From assembly GCA_002408125.1 (NCBI GenBank), contig DHQO01000004.1, positions 161,563 to 217,514 of the forward strand: a DNA stretch of 55,952 nucleotides, read 5' to 3'. Source of the stretch: Hyphomonadaceae bacterium UBA5336 (GTDB taxonomy: Bacteria; Pseudomonadota; Alphaproteobacteria; Caulobacterales; Hyphomonadaceae). Position 1 is the stretch's first letter; every line of letters begins with the position of its first letter. A model generated the notes under the pieces. That model saw only the letters and a program-made list of their open reading frames with translations, had not been told where the DNA came from and made no database searches. Of this stretch, positions 34,635-43,232 are shown piece by piece. The translations under genes and the position numbers were made by a program.

Positions 34635-35657
34635 ATGGGATTTCGGAAATTGATACCGGGGCTGCTTTTGGCCCTGGTAATGGCGGCTGGCGCGCCGCGT
34701 TCTGCCACAGCGCAATCGGCCAATCAGGCGGAAATGGATGCCTTTGTCGGCTGGGTGATGACCTTCAAGCCCGTGAACGACCAGTGTTACGAGATCATTA
34801 CCCCGATGAATGAGGCCGAGATCACATTCTACGACTATACCGAAGGCTATATCACCCAGGAGGAAGCCCGCGCGGCCTTTGTCGATCTTGGGCTGCAGGC
34901 GCGCGCGGCCGCCCAGGAAGCGCTGGACATGTGGCGTGCCCTGCCCGAGGCCCCGAAACTTCGGAGCATTTCCACCGCCCGCATGGAAGAGTCCCTCGCG
35001 GAGATTCCCGAGCTTGTGGAGTCCATGGAAGTCCTGGCGCTGTCCTCCATCGATGCCTTCGCCACTATGGCGCTCGATCCGGATGCGGATCTGGAGAACA
35101 TCCCCGTCCTGTTGTTCCGCCGCACCGAGGCGGTGGTCGGGTTCATGGAACGGTCCCTGCGCAACGACCTCGCATCGCTGTCATTCGGCCACCCCCAGTC
35201 CGTCGTGCTGGAAAGCCTGATCTACTCCAATTCGCTCTTCGTGGAGATCGACCGCTACGACCTTGCCGACCTGCTTGGCCTGTCGGCGGAGGATAAGGCC
35301 GCCGTCGCCGCGCGCATCGACACGCTGATCGCGGAGTATGAGGCGCTGGTGGAGACCGGGCCCGCGCTGCAGGCCGACATCACCCGGGAGATCAGGGCTG
35401 AGCGCGAACGCGCGCCTTCTGCCGACCGCGCGATGTATTCGCGTGTCCTCATCGCGCTCGACATGTACGACACCGCCTGGGAGATCGAGCGCAACGCGAT
35501 CCGGGCCTACCGCAACATCATCAAGGCCCAGCGCAGCGCCATCAGCGAGGAGGAATACGGCCTCGCCTATGACCGCATCATGGCCCAGATCGAACTCTAC
35601 GATGTGATGCGCGAGGAGGAGATCTTCGCCCGCGTGGAACAGATGCAGGGCAAATAG
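34635..35657 (+). CDS. Hypothetical secreted helical protein
   Basis: 340 residues. A signal peptide (LIPGLLLALVMAAGAPRSATAQ) precedes a mature part that is almost entirely predicted helix, with acidic character, and two lone cysteines at most. No domain was recognised. The ATG at 34635 follows a G run (ATCGGGGGGG), and the gene begins 13 bases after the GST stop, so the two may be cotranscribed. It probably lies in the periplasm or is exported. Confidence 0.7.
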   Translation: MGFRKLIPGLLLALVMAAGAPRSATAQSANQAEMDAFVGWVMTFKPVNDQCYEIITPMNEAEITFYDYTEGYITQEEARAAFVDLGLQARAAAQEALDMWRALPEAPKLRSISTARMEESLAEIPELVESMEVLALSSIDAFATMALDPDADLENIPVLLFRRTEAVVGFMERSLRNDLASLSFGHPQSVVLESLIYSNSLFVEIDRYDLADLLGLSAEDKAAVAARIDTLIAEYEALVETGPALQADITREIRAERERAPSADRAMYSRVLIALDMYDTAWEIERNAIRAYRNIIKAQRSAISEEEYGLAYDRIMAQIELYDVMREEEIFARVEQMQGK

Positions 35658-35785
35658 CCGTTGCCATTGGCCGCTCGCGCGTCGTGGTGAACGGGTTCGC
35701 GTGGATTGAAATCTAAATTACCCGGCCCGTTTCATTTACCTGCAAGTCTCGCCTGATACACCTTTGCAAAGTGTGGGGACAGGCG

Positions 35786-36385
35786 ATGAAACCGAACGAG
35801 CTTCGCTGCCATCGTGCAGCATCCATTGCAGGGAACAGGCGCGGCATTGCCGCTGTCGAGTTCGCCTTCATCGCGCCGATCCTCGCTGTGATGATGATCA
35901 CCTTGGTGGAACTGACCCTGCGCTATCAGGGCGTGGAGAAATTCCACCGTTATGCCAGCCAGGCTGGTGACCTGGCTTCGCGCACATCGGTTCTCACGAC
36001 CGCCGATATCGGCGATATCTACGGCGCGGCCGACAAGATGATGCAGCCCATTCCCGTTGGGAACAACCTGACCATCACCGTCACCAGTATCGGTTTTGAC
36101 TCTACCGGCACGCCCAAGATCCTGTGGCAGCGCACCAAACCGAACACGGCCACGCCCATCCCGGTCTCCGCATCGGACGCAGCCGGGCTCGGTTATGCCG
36201 GCGACACGGTGATCCGCACCGATGCGCGGTTTCACTACTCCTCGGCGATCTCTACCGCCTTCAGCCTGGAAAACATCGAGCTGGTGCGGAAGATGTATTT
36301 CCGTCCGCGCTCCTCGCGCGTCATCACCATGGATGGCAGCATCTCTGAAAACGGCAATGACTGGGACGCCATCCCGGCCAGCTGA
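35786..36385 (+). CDS. TadE-like pilus assembly protein
   Basis: 199 residues. RRGIAAVEFAFIAPILAVMM is the TadE/TadF pseudopilin signature, with a type IV-like prepilin segment and one membrane helix; the rest (DLASRTSVLTTADIGDIYGAADKMMQP) follows the TadE-family periplasmic pattern. No other tad or cpa genes are within the window, so this is an orphan member that may serve a system elsewhere. The ATG is preceded by GGGGACAGG. Confidence 0.82.
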   Translation: MKPNELRCHRAASIAGNRRGIAAVEFAFIAPILAVMMITLVELTLRYQGVEKFHRYASQAGDLASRTSVLTTADIGDIYGAADKMMQPIPVGNNLTITVTSIGFDSTGTPKILWQRTKPNTATPIPVSASDAAGLGYAGDTVIRTDARFHYSSAISTAFSLENIELVRKMYFRPRSSRVITMDGSISENGNDWDAIPAS

Positions 36386-36397
36386 GCCAGCCCGCTT

Positions 36398-37792
36398 TCA
36401 GTAGCTGAAGGTCAGCTGGAGATAGCCGAACAGCGTGCCGTCGCTCTCCGGCCCATCGGGCACGTCTTTCGCGAACTCGCCATAGATCAGCGCCGAGGCG
36501 CCGATCTCAAACCGCAGACTGTCCGGCACGACCCAGTAGCGCGCCCGCCCGTCCAGCGTGTGGCCGATGAAATCGCCCGACTGGCCGGTCGGGTCACGCC
36601 GGCGGGCGATCACCCAGCTGTCAGTGTCGGAGGCCAGGAAGGCGGCGTGGTAATAGAACCGGCCATCCCAGCGGTCATTCGGCTTTACTTCTATCCGGAA
36701 GCCGGGGGCATTCAGATTGGCCGGCGTGAGCGGACCGTGGATCGAGGTGTTGTTGAGATCCGACCGGCGCGAGCCGAACAGGCGCTCGTGCTGGTCATAG
36801 CGCAGGTCGCCGGGGTCCTCGTCGCCGCTGGCATAGTAATGCTCATAGGCGATGCGCGGCTGCCACGGGGCATCGAAGGTGTAGCCCAGTGCAAGGAAAG
36901 CCATGTCGGCTTCCACCTCCAGGCTCTGGGTGTCGGTGAGCGAACTGCTCCCATAGCGGGTGCCGGTGCGGCGCGAGACTTCCAGGTCCATATCCCACCG
37001 GCCGGCTTTTGGCGCGCGGTAGAGCCGCCCGCCCGGCGCCACATAAGACCGGTCCGGCGTCGGCACATCCGCCGTGTCGCGCTCGTCCAGGCCATAGACA
37101 TAGGCCTCGCCCCAGAGGCCGGGGACCAGCGCGCCGAGCAGGTCCGCACGCCGGTAATGCACGGCCCAGACCCGCCGCTTCCACTGTTCCTCATCGCCGG
37201 AAAGCTCATTGTCATCGAGCGCCGGGCGCTGGTCCGGAAAGCGTCCGGTCGGTACGGCATAGACAAGATGCAGCTCATCCCCGCGCGCGGCCTCCGAGAC
37301 CAGATGCAGGCCGGTATAGCTCTTGATGACATTGGCAAAGTCGGCGCGCTCGATCTGGCGCTTCGAGCCGATCGAGACAGTCTGCCGGCCGAGTGTCAGC
37401 TCGCTGTCCGAGCCTTCGCCGAGGAGGCCCGGCAGGTCGTCGGCACGCAGATAAAGCTGCAGGATATCGAGCGGATTGGCGATGCTGTTGGAGAGCGGCG
37501 TGCCTTCATCGGCCAGATATGTCCGGCTGTCCTGCAGCTCCAGGCCAAGCGAAAACGGCCCCGTATCGGCCTCGGCCAGGAAAAGCGTGCGGAAAAGGAG
37601 CAGCTGGTCGCTGCCTTCCCGGCCGGCACGGAACTGGCCCTCCAGGCTCTCATAGCGCACCCGCGTCTCGCCCGTCAGCGTCAGCCAGTCCGGCGCCTCC
37701 ACGGCGTCTTCGAGGCGGAAGGGCTCGTCGCCATGTGCAAGGCTTTGGACTTGCGCCAGCAGCGCAAGACTGAACAGTGTTCGCCACATCAT
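36398..37792 (-). CDS. Outer-membrane porin with alginate-export domain
   Basis: 464-residue beta-barrel protein. A signal peptide (MMWRTLFSLALLAQVQSLAHG) is followed by the alginate_exp family pattern: LTGETRVRYESLEGQFR, FRTLFLAEADTG, TLGRQTVSIGSKRQ, and it ends YLQLTFSY with the terminal aromatic residue required by the BAM machinery. Some relatives transport alginate, others are general or anion porins. A canonical Pho box lies 45 bases upstream of the start, which suggests induction by phosphate limitation. Two ATGs in a row (37792, 37789) are both possible starts. Confidence 0.85.
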   Translation of the reverse strand: MMWRTLFSLALLAQVQSLAHGDEPFRLEDAVEAPDWLTLTGETRVRYESLEGQFRAGREGSDQLLLFRTLFLAEADTGPFSLGLELQDSRTYLADEGTPLSNSIANPLDILQLYLRADDLPGLLGEGSDSELTLGRQTVSIGSKRQIERADFANVIKSYTGLHLVSEAARGDELHLVYAVPTGRFPDQRPALDDNELSGDEEQWKRRVWAVHYRRADLLGALVPGLWGEAYVYGLDERDTADVPTPDRSYVAPGGRLYRAPKAGRWDMDLEVSRRTGTRYGSSSLTDTQSLEVEADMAFLALGYTFDAPWQPRIAYEHYYASGDEDPGDLRYDQHERLFGSRRSDLNNTSIHGPLTPANLNAPGFRIEVKPNDRWDGRFYYHAAFLASDTDSWVIARRRDPTGQSGDFIGHTLDGRARYWVVPDSLRFEIGASALIYGEFAKDVPDGPESDGTLFGYLQLTFSY

Positions 37793-37836
37793 GTTTCCCC
37801 GGCCGCGAGGAAAACGCGGCGATACTGTATATTACC

Positions 37837-37854
37837 CTGTCATAATTCTGTCAT
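37837..37854. promoter_or_regulatory. Pho box (PhoB binding site)
   Basis: CTGTCAT-AATT-CTGTCAT: two exact 7-bp direct repeats at 11-bp spacing, identical in layout to the E. coli Pho box consensus. It lies between the porin (leftward) and queG (rightward). A TAATAT at 37829-37834 is suitably placed as a leftward -10, with no good -35, as expected for an activated promoter. The reading direction of the repeats is rightward, so the target is inferred. Confidence 0.65.
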
Positions 37855-38080
37855 TTGGCCAAAAGCTCAAATGTTCCGGATGAACCGGCCGCCATGACCG
37901 TCTGTCCATCGCCTGCCGAAGGGGGCGGCATGCCCTTGCAAGCACTGGCAAGCAGCGTACTTGCGCTCATCGAGATGCGGTTCCAGCTGGACGACGTGCC
38001 AACTGTAGCGCGATCCGGCCAGAGGAAACATTGCACCTGCCGCACACAGACTTCCCGCCGCAATCTGGTAGAACGGGGTC

Positions 38081-39202
38081 ATGAGCCGTGAATCCCATCT
38101 CAAATCCCTGGCCGCATCGCTTGGCTTCGATGCCTGCCGGATTGCGCGGGCCGATGAGCCCTGGGCGGCGGGCGAGCGGCTGGCGGCCTTTGTCGATGCC
38201 GGACGGCATGGCGAGATGGACTGGATGGCCGAGACGCTGGCGCGGCGCGCGGCGCCCACGGCCATGTGGCCACAGGCCCGTTCGGCGGTAATGGTGGCCA
38301 TGTCCTACGGGCCGGGCCATGACCCGATGGACAATCTCGCACACAGAACGCACGGCAATATCTCGGTCTATGCCCGCGGGGCGGACTATCACGACCTGAT
38401 GAAATCGCGCCTGAAACAGCTTGCGCGCGCCTTTGCCGAAGAGACCGGCGAGGAGGTGAAGGTATTCGTCGACACCGCGCCGCTGATGGAAAAGCCGCTG
38501 GCTGCGCGCGCCGGGCTCGGCTGGCAGGGCAAGCACACCAATCTTGTTTCGCGCACCCTTGGCAACTGGATCTTTCTCGGCGCCATGCTGACGACGGCGG
38601 AGCTTTCCCCTGACGCCTCGGAAACCGATCATTGCGGCTCGTGCCGCGCTTGTCTTGCCGCCTGCCCGACAAAGGCTTTCCCCGCGCCCTATCAGCTCGA
38701 TGCGCGGCGCTGCATTTCCTATCTTACCATCGAGCACAAGGGCCCGATCCCGCATGAGTTCCGCACCGCCATGGGCAACCGCATCTATGGCTGCGACGAT
38801 TGTCTGGCCGTCTGCCCCTGGAACAAGTTCGCCGTCTCCGCACGCGAAGCCAAGTTGATGGCCCGCCCTGAAACCACGCTGCCCGCGCTCGCCGATCTCG
38901 CCCGTCTTGATGACGCGGCCTTCCGCGAAGTGTTCGCCGGCTCGCCGGTCAAGCGCACAGGGCGCGCGCGCTTTGTCCGCAATGTCTGTATCGCCATCGG
39001 AAACAGCGGCGCGCGGGAACTTGCAGGCGTGCTCATGCCTTTACTCAGCGATGATGAACCCCTTGTCAGGGGCGCCGCGGTCTGGGCACTCGCGCGCCTT
39101 GATGCGGACATGTTCGAACGCGAAAGAGCCGCCCGGGAAGGCGCTGAGGAAGACGGGAATGTTCGCACTGAGTGGCACCATGGCGCGGCTGAGCTGGCCT
39201 GA
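38081..39202 (+). CDS. queG: Epoxyqueuosine reductase
   Basis: Cobalamin- and two [4Fe-4S]-dependent enzyme for the last step of queuosine synthesis in tRNA. It has 373 residues. The ferredoxin-like cysteines are in DHCGSCRACLAACPTKAF and YGCDDCLAVCPWNKF; the N-terminal cobalamin domain has VFVDTAPLMEKPLAARAGLGWQGKHTN; a HEAT-like repeat tail follows. It overlaps the start of mtgA. Confidence 0.96.
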   Translation: MSRESHLKSLAASLGFDACRIARADEPWAAGERLAAFVDAGRHGEMDWMAETLARRAAPTAMWPQARSAVMVAMSYGPGHDPMDNLAHRTHGNISVYARGADYHDLMKSRLKQLARAFAEETGEEVKVFVDTAPLMEKPLAARAGLGWQGKHTNLVSRTLGNWIFLGAMLTTAELSPDASETDHCGSCRACLAACPTKAFPAPYQLDARRCISYLTIEHKGPIPHEFRTAMGNRIYGCDDCLAVCPWNKFAVSAREAKLMARPETTLPALADLARLDDAAFREVFAGSPVKRTGRARFVRNVCIAIGNSGARELAGVLMPLLSDDEPLVRGAAVWALARLDADMFERERAAREGAEEDGNVRTEWHHGAAELA

Positions 39203-39899
39203 GGTCCGATTCGAGTTTCGCCCCCTGACCTGGGCTCTGCGCCTGGTGCAGGTGCTGGCGGCATACATGCTCGCCCTGCATATTTATGCTGGCGTGCTGA
39301 TCCTGATTGATCCGCCGGCCACCGCCGTGATGGCTGAGCGCGGGCTGCAGGGCGAGACAATCCTCTATCATCCGGCAGACCTTGAAGACATTTCGCCCAA
39401 TCTGGTGCGCGCCGTGATCGCCGCAGAGGACACGCGCTTCTGCCAGCATAATGGCGTCGATCTCGATGCCATGAGCGAGGCCGTGGCCGACTGGCGGGGC
39501 GGGAAATCCCTGCGCGGAGCTTCCACCATCTCCCAACAGACGGCGAAGAATGTCTTCTTCTGGAATGGCGGCGGGCTGCCGAGAAAAGTGGGCGATGCCT
39601 GGATGGGCCTGACCATCGACACGGTCTGGGGCAAGCGCCGGGTGATGGAAACCTATCTCAATGTCGCCGAGTGGGGTGACGGCCTGTTCGGCGCGGAAGC
39701 CGCGGCCCGCAACCGGTTCGGCAAGCGCGCGACCGATCTCACCGAATGGGAAGCGGCTTATCTCGCCGCCGTCCTGCCGAGCCCCAACAAGTGGCGCGTC
39801 GACCCGCCAGGCCCCTATGTCCGCTCGCGCGCGGCCACCATCCATGCCCGCATGGGCGTGGTCCGCCGCGACGGCCTGGATGCCTGCGTGCTGGGCTAG
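39159..39899 (+). CDS. mtgA: Monofunctional biosynthetic peptidoglycan transglycosylase
   Basis: GT51 glycosyltransferase polymerising lipid II in the periplasm, with an N-terminal membrane anchor (LTWALRLVQVLAAYMLALHIYAGVLIL). Motif 1 is EDTRFCQHNGVDLDAM with the catalytic Glu; motif 2 is RGASTISQQTAKNVFFW; then WGKRRVMETYLNVAEWG. It has 246 residues from the ATG at 39159, which has GAGGA eight bases upstream; an ATG at 39180 is the alternative. It overlaps queG by 44 bases. Confidence 0.94.
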   Translation: MFALSGTMARLSWPEVRFEFRPLTWALRLVQVLAAYMLALHIYAGVLILIDPPATAVMAERGLQGETILYHPADLEDISPNLVRAVIAAEDTRFCQHNGVDLDAMSEAVADWRGGKSLRGASTISQQTAKNVFFWNGGGLPRKVGDAWMGLTIDTVWGKRRVMETYLNVAEWGDGLFGAEAAARNRFGKRATDLTEWEAAYLAAVLPSPNKWRVDPPGPYVRSRAATIHARMGVVRRDGLDACVLG

Positions 39900-39903
39900 G
39901 GCG

Positions 39904-40812
39904 CTAGACCGCTTCGGCGCAAATCGGTTTTGTGAAGCGCAGGCACTCGGCCATGTGCTCGGAGAAGAGCTTGGCCTTGCCGCGCAGCTTGCCCGAGGTC
40001 CACACGCAGTGGACCGGCATTGGCTCGCCCTGCCAGTCGGGCAGCACGCGCACCAGGCGCCCGCCCATGGCTTCCTCGCAGACCAGCCAGTCGGTGGAAT
40101 AGAAGAGACCCACCCCGTCGAGCGCGCCTTGCAGGAGGATTTCTCCGGACGAGGCCAGCAGCCGACCATCCACCTTCACCGTCACGGTTTCCTTGCCGCG
40201 CGTGAGGGTCCAGTCGCGTGCCTGCGGCGACTGGCGGAAGATCAGGCAGGGCAGGTCGGAAAGGTCTTCCGGCCGCTGCGGCACGCCATGCCTTTCCAGG
40301 AACTCCGGCGAGGCCCAGACCGCGCGCTGGGTTTCACCCATGCGCTTGGCCATCAGCCGGGAGTCGGCGAGATTGCCGAGCCGGAAGGCGAGGTCGACGC
40401 CCTCTTCCACCAGGTCCGTCAGGGAATCCTCGGAGATCACGTCGCAGCGTACATGCGGATACTTCTCCAGGAAGGTCGCGATCTGCGGCGCGATCAGCCG
40501 GCGGGCCAGGGAATTGGCCGCCGATATGCGCAACAGGCCAACCGGCTCATGCTCCAGCCCGCGCACTTCGGCCTCGGCTTCCTCGAATTCGGCAAGGATG
40601 GTCCCGGCGCGCTCATAAAAGCGCTGGCCGGCCTCGGTCAGGTTCAGTGCGCGCGTCGTGCGCTGGAAGAGTTCGGCGCCGAGGCGGTGTTCCAGGTCCT
40701 GAATCCGGCGCGAGACCGTGGGCTGGCCGATGCCCATATCGGCTGCGGCCTTGGAAAAGCTGCCTGCATCCGCCACGCGGAGAAACAGGCGCATGGCGTC
40801 GATACGGTCCAT
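39904..40812 (-). CDS. LysR-family transcriptional regulator
   Basis: 302 residues. The N-terminal winged helix-turn-helix is MDRIDAMRLFLRVADAGSFSKAAADMGIGQPTVSRRIQDLE; the C-terminal effector domain (about 90-300) is of the periplasmic-binding-protein fold. It ends four bases after mtgA, convergently. It is divergent from a DoxX-like/YHS gene pair, the usual LysR arrangement, and a palindrome with T-N11-A lies in between (40926-40944). The inducer is unknown. Confidence 0.93.
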   Translation of the reverse strand: MDRIDAMRLFLRVADAGSFSKAAADMGIGQPTVSRRIQDLEHRLGAELFQRTTRALNLTEAGQRFYERAGTILAEFEEAEAEVRGLEHEPVGLLRISAANSLARRLIAPQIATFLEKYPHVRCDVISEDSLTDLVEEGVDLAFRLGNLADSRLMAKRMGETQRAVWASPEFLERHGVPQRPEDLSDLPCLIFRQSPQARDWTLTRGKETVTVKVDGRLLASSGEILLQGALDGVGLFYSTDWLVCEEAMGGRLVRVLPDWQGEPMPVHCVWTSGKLRGKAKLFSEHMAECLRFTKPICAEAV

Positions 40813-40925
40813 CCCGTGCGCTCCTGTCAGTTGCCCCCCGCCTGCCGCGCGGGCCGTCACGAGCGGTTAGATAGGGTCGCTTGCCGCAAACTTCGATGGA
40901 GTGGGGGTAAAGCGCCTACACGCAA

Positions 40926-40944
40926 GTGTGAGTTGGGTTCACAC
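40926..40944. promoter_or_regulatory. LysR-type operator candidate
   Basis: GTGTGA-N7-TCACAC, a perfect inverted repeat containing the T-N11-A core of LysR sites (T at 40929, A at 40941). It lies 113 bases upstream of the regulator's start and about 70 bases before the start of the DoxX-like gene, fitting joint control of both. Confidence 0.6.
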
Positions 40945-41013
40945 GGGATTGGTTCGCAGGTGAGCCCGGGAAGCGGTATCCATGGACCACCTACCGCAAG
41001 AGGGACTGGACAA

Positions 41014-41547
41014 ATGCTGGACCGGATCAAGCAATATGCCCCGCACGTCATCGCCGTTTTCGCCGCGATCGTGTTTCTCGACAGCCTGCGCTACAAGTTC
41101 ACCAATGCGCCGGAGACCCAGCAGATCTTCGGCCTGCTCAACAACTGGGCCGCGAGCCTCGGCGCCGAGGGCCTGTTCGCGCAGACGGGCCTTTTCAGCC
41201 AGTATGTCATCGGCAGTGCGGAACTGCTCGCCTCTACCCTGCTGGTGGTCGGCATCGTTCCCGCTCTCCGGCGCCTGCAGGCGGTGGGCGCGCTGATCGC
41301 CCTGGCGGTGATGAGCGGGGCGGTGAGCTTTCACCTGTTCACCCCGCTCGGCATCGACCCGAACAATGATGGCGGGGGCCTGTTTGCCGCCGCGGTGACC
41401 ATCTGGATCACTTCCATCTTTCTCATCTTCATCCGCCGCCACGAGCTTGCCGCCATCGGGCGCGGCCTGGTGGCCACCTTCTTGCCCACCCGCGAGCAGA
41501 GAGAGGCCGAAATCGGCCCCGCCGCGCTCGCCAGTCTCGGAGCCTGA
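41014..41547 (+). CDS. DoxX-like integral membrane protein
   Basis: 177 residues with four predicted membrane helices (VIAVFAAIVFLDSLRYKF, YVIGSAELLASTLLVVGIVPAL, VGALIALAVMSGAVSFHLF, AAAVTIWITSIFLIFI), the DoxX/YkgB-like layout, including the SAELLAS motif. The function of these proteins is mostly unknown; some are tied to redox stress. It is followed after six bases by the YHS gene and controlled, I infer, by the divergent LysR regulator. Confidence 0.75.
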   Translation: MLDRIKQYAPHVIAVFAAIVFLDSLRYKFTNAPETQQIFGLLNNWAASLGAEGLFAQTGLFSQYVIGSAELLASTLLVVGIVPALRRLQAVGALIALAVMSGAVSFHLFTPLGIDPNNDGGGLFAAAVTIWITSIFLIFIRRHELAAIGRGLVATFLPTREQREAEIGPAALASLGA

Positions 41548-41553
41548 CCTCTC

Positions 41554-42015
41554 ATGAAAGTCCGTTCGATGATCGCCGCTGCCGGCCTTGCCCTGATGCC
41601 CGCCCTCGCCGTGGCGCCGGCGGCCCATGCCGACAAGGCTCCGGTCTATACCGGTCTCTTCAACAACCTCGCCGTGGAGGGCTATGACCCGGTCGCCTAT
41701 TTCACCGAGGGTCGCCCGGTGAAGGGCGACCGCGATTTCACCACCGAGTACAATGGCGCGGAGTTCCGCTTTGCCAGCCAGGCCAACCTCGACATGTTCC
41801 TTGCCGACCCGGTGAAATACGCTCCGCAATATGGCGGCTACTGCGCCTGGGCCGTCAGCCAGGGCTATACCGCCAAGGGCGACGCCGAGTTCTGGCATAT
41901 CGAGGATGGCAAGCTCTATCTGAATTATAACAAGTCGGTGCAGGACACCTGGGAGGAAGACATCCCCGGTTTCATCTCCATGGCGGATGGAAACTGGCCG
42001 TCCGTACTCGATTGA
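41554..42015 (+). CDS. Periplasmic YHS-domain protein
   Basis: 153 residues. A signal peptide (MIAAAGLALMPALAVAPAAHA) precedes the YHS domain: VEGYDPVAYFTEGRPVKGD, RFASQANLDMFLADPVKYAPQYGGYCAWAVSQG, GKLYLNYN and the final NWPSVLD match the YHS-domain (seleno)protein family. YHS domains bind metals, often copper or iron, in related proteins. It probably forms an operon with the DoxX-like gene. Confidence 0.88.
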   Translation: MKVRSMIAAAGLALMPALAVAPAAHADKAPVYTGLFNNLAVEGYDPVAYFTEGRPVKGDRDFTTEYNGAEFRFASQANLDMFLADPVKYAPQYGGYCAWAVSQGYTAKGDAEFWHIEDGKLYLNYNKSVQDTWEEDIPGFISMADGNWPSVLD

Positions 42016-42118
42016 TCATCATTTGCAGATCCCTGTCCGCGCAGGCCCCAAAGGTCGGGGTTTCCTCTTGGGCGAATACCTGTGAGAAGGGGGCAAGATT
42101 CTTCTGGGGAGGCGGCTC

Positions 42119-43099
42119 ATGAAACAGGTACTCGGCGCAGCATTCGGTCTGGTCTTGGCAGGTCTGGCACTGGCCGGATGCGCAAGCGCCCCGGCCCCGA
42201 GCGATCCGGAGAGTTTCAGCCGCCAGGCCGTGCTCGACATGACCCGTGAGCTGAGCCGGGATTCCCTCTTTGGCCGCGCCCCCGACACCGATAGCAGCCG
42301 CAGGGCGCAGGAGCTGATCGTCTCGCGCATGCGGGCGATCGGCCTGGAAACCGTCGGCGGCGGCTATCGCCACATCTTCGACCTCAGCGACTTTGCCAAC
42401 CGCCCGGAAGGTGCCGGCCCGGCCGAGGACAAGACCGGCACCAACCTTGTCGGCTACCTGCCCGGGCGCAGCGACGATATGGCAACGCTGGTGATCACGG
42501 CGCATTACGACCATGTCGGCGTGCGAGAGGGGCAGATCTACAATGGCGCAGACGATAATGCCTCGGGCGTGGCGACCATGCTGGCCGTGGCCGAATACTT
42601 CGCTGCCCATCCGCCGCGCCACAACATCCTGTTCGTCGCTTTCGATGCCGAGGAGGGCGGCTTCAAGGGTTCGCTCGCCTTCGTAAAGCGCCCGCCGATT
42701 CCCGATCACTGGATCGTTGCCAACCTCAACTTCGACATGATGTCACGCGGGGAAACCGGCGGGCTCTGGGCCTCGGGCACCCATCACTGGCCGGTGCTCG
42801 CGCCGCTGATCGAGAAGATCGCGCCGGACGCGCCCATCGGCCTGCATATGGGCTATGATGGTGGCGATCCGGACCAGGATGACTGGACCAACCAGTCAGA
42901 CCATTATGCCTTCTTCCGCGAAGGCATTCCCCATCTCTATCTCGGCGTGGAAGACCATCCCGATTATCACAAGCCGACCGACGATTTCGCCAATATCCAG
43001 CCCGATGTGTTCCTGGCCGCGGTCGAGACCGCGCTGATGGTTGCCATCGCCATGGACAGGGAGCTGGAAGAGATCGCCGAATACCGCGCGGTAGACTAG
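42119..43099 (+). CDS. M28-family zinc peptidase, lipoprotein
   Basis: 326 residues. A lipoprotein signal (LGAAFGLVLAGLALAGC) is followed by a two-zinc aminopeptidase domain: TAHYDHVG, NGADDNASGVA, FDAEEGGFKGS (catalytic Glu) and NFDMMSRGE, with a final His near SDHYAFFREGIPHLYLG. It cleaves N-terminal amino acids or modified residues from peptides in the periplasm. GGGGAGG precedes the ATG. Confidence 0.92.
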   Translation: MKQVLGAAFGLVLAGLALAGCASAPAPSDPESFSRQAVLDMTRELSRDSLFGRAPDTDSSRRAQELIVSRMRAIGLETVGGGYRHIFDLSDFANRPEGAGPAEDKTGTNLVGYLPGRSDDMATLVITAHYDHVGVREGQIYNGADDNASGVATMLAVAEYFAAHPPRHNILFVAFDAEEGGFKGSLAFVKRPPIPDHWIVANLNFDMMSRGETGGLWASGTHHWPVLAPLIEKIAPDAPIGLHMGYDGGDPDQDDWTNQSDHYAFFREGIPHLYLGVEDHPDYHKPTDDFANIQPDVFLAAVETALMVAIAMDRELEEIAEYRAVD

Positions 43100-43106
43100 G
43101 CGCTTT

Positions 43107-43216
43107 TGTCTGATCCCGTATTGGCGCTTTGCGCCTCACATGGATCGCGCTCAAGGCTGCAGGTTATGCCTTGCCGCCCGCCCATGGTTCTCTCCGTTCA
43201 CCATGAGGCTTATGTT
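43107..43216. repeat. Dispersed repeat, family B, partial copy 3
   Basis: 110 bp matching the right two thirds of copy 2: TGATCCCGTAT, ATGGATCGCGCTCA, CCATGGTTCTCTCC and CCATGAGGCTTATGTTC. The left terminus is missing. It lies between convergent genes. Confidence 0.7.
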
Positions 43217-43232
43217 CGAGGGCTGACCCGAC

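Noticed and set aside
37855..38091. Short plus-strand frame between the porin and queG
   Set aside because: It has no ribosome-binding site or recognisable domain and overlaps the queG start. The region is better explained as regulatory DNA with the Pho box.
40926..40944. A CRP/FNR-type site (TGTGA...TCACA)
   Set aside because: The centre is seven bases, whereas E. coli-type CRP sites have six, and the position and T-N11-A core suit the adjacent LysR regulator better.
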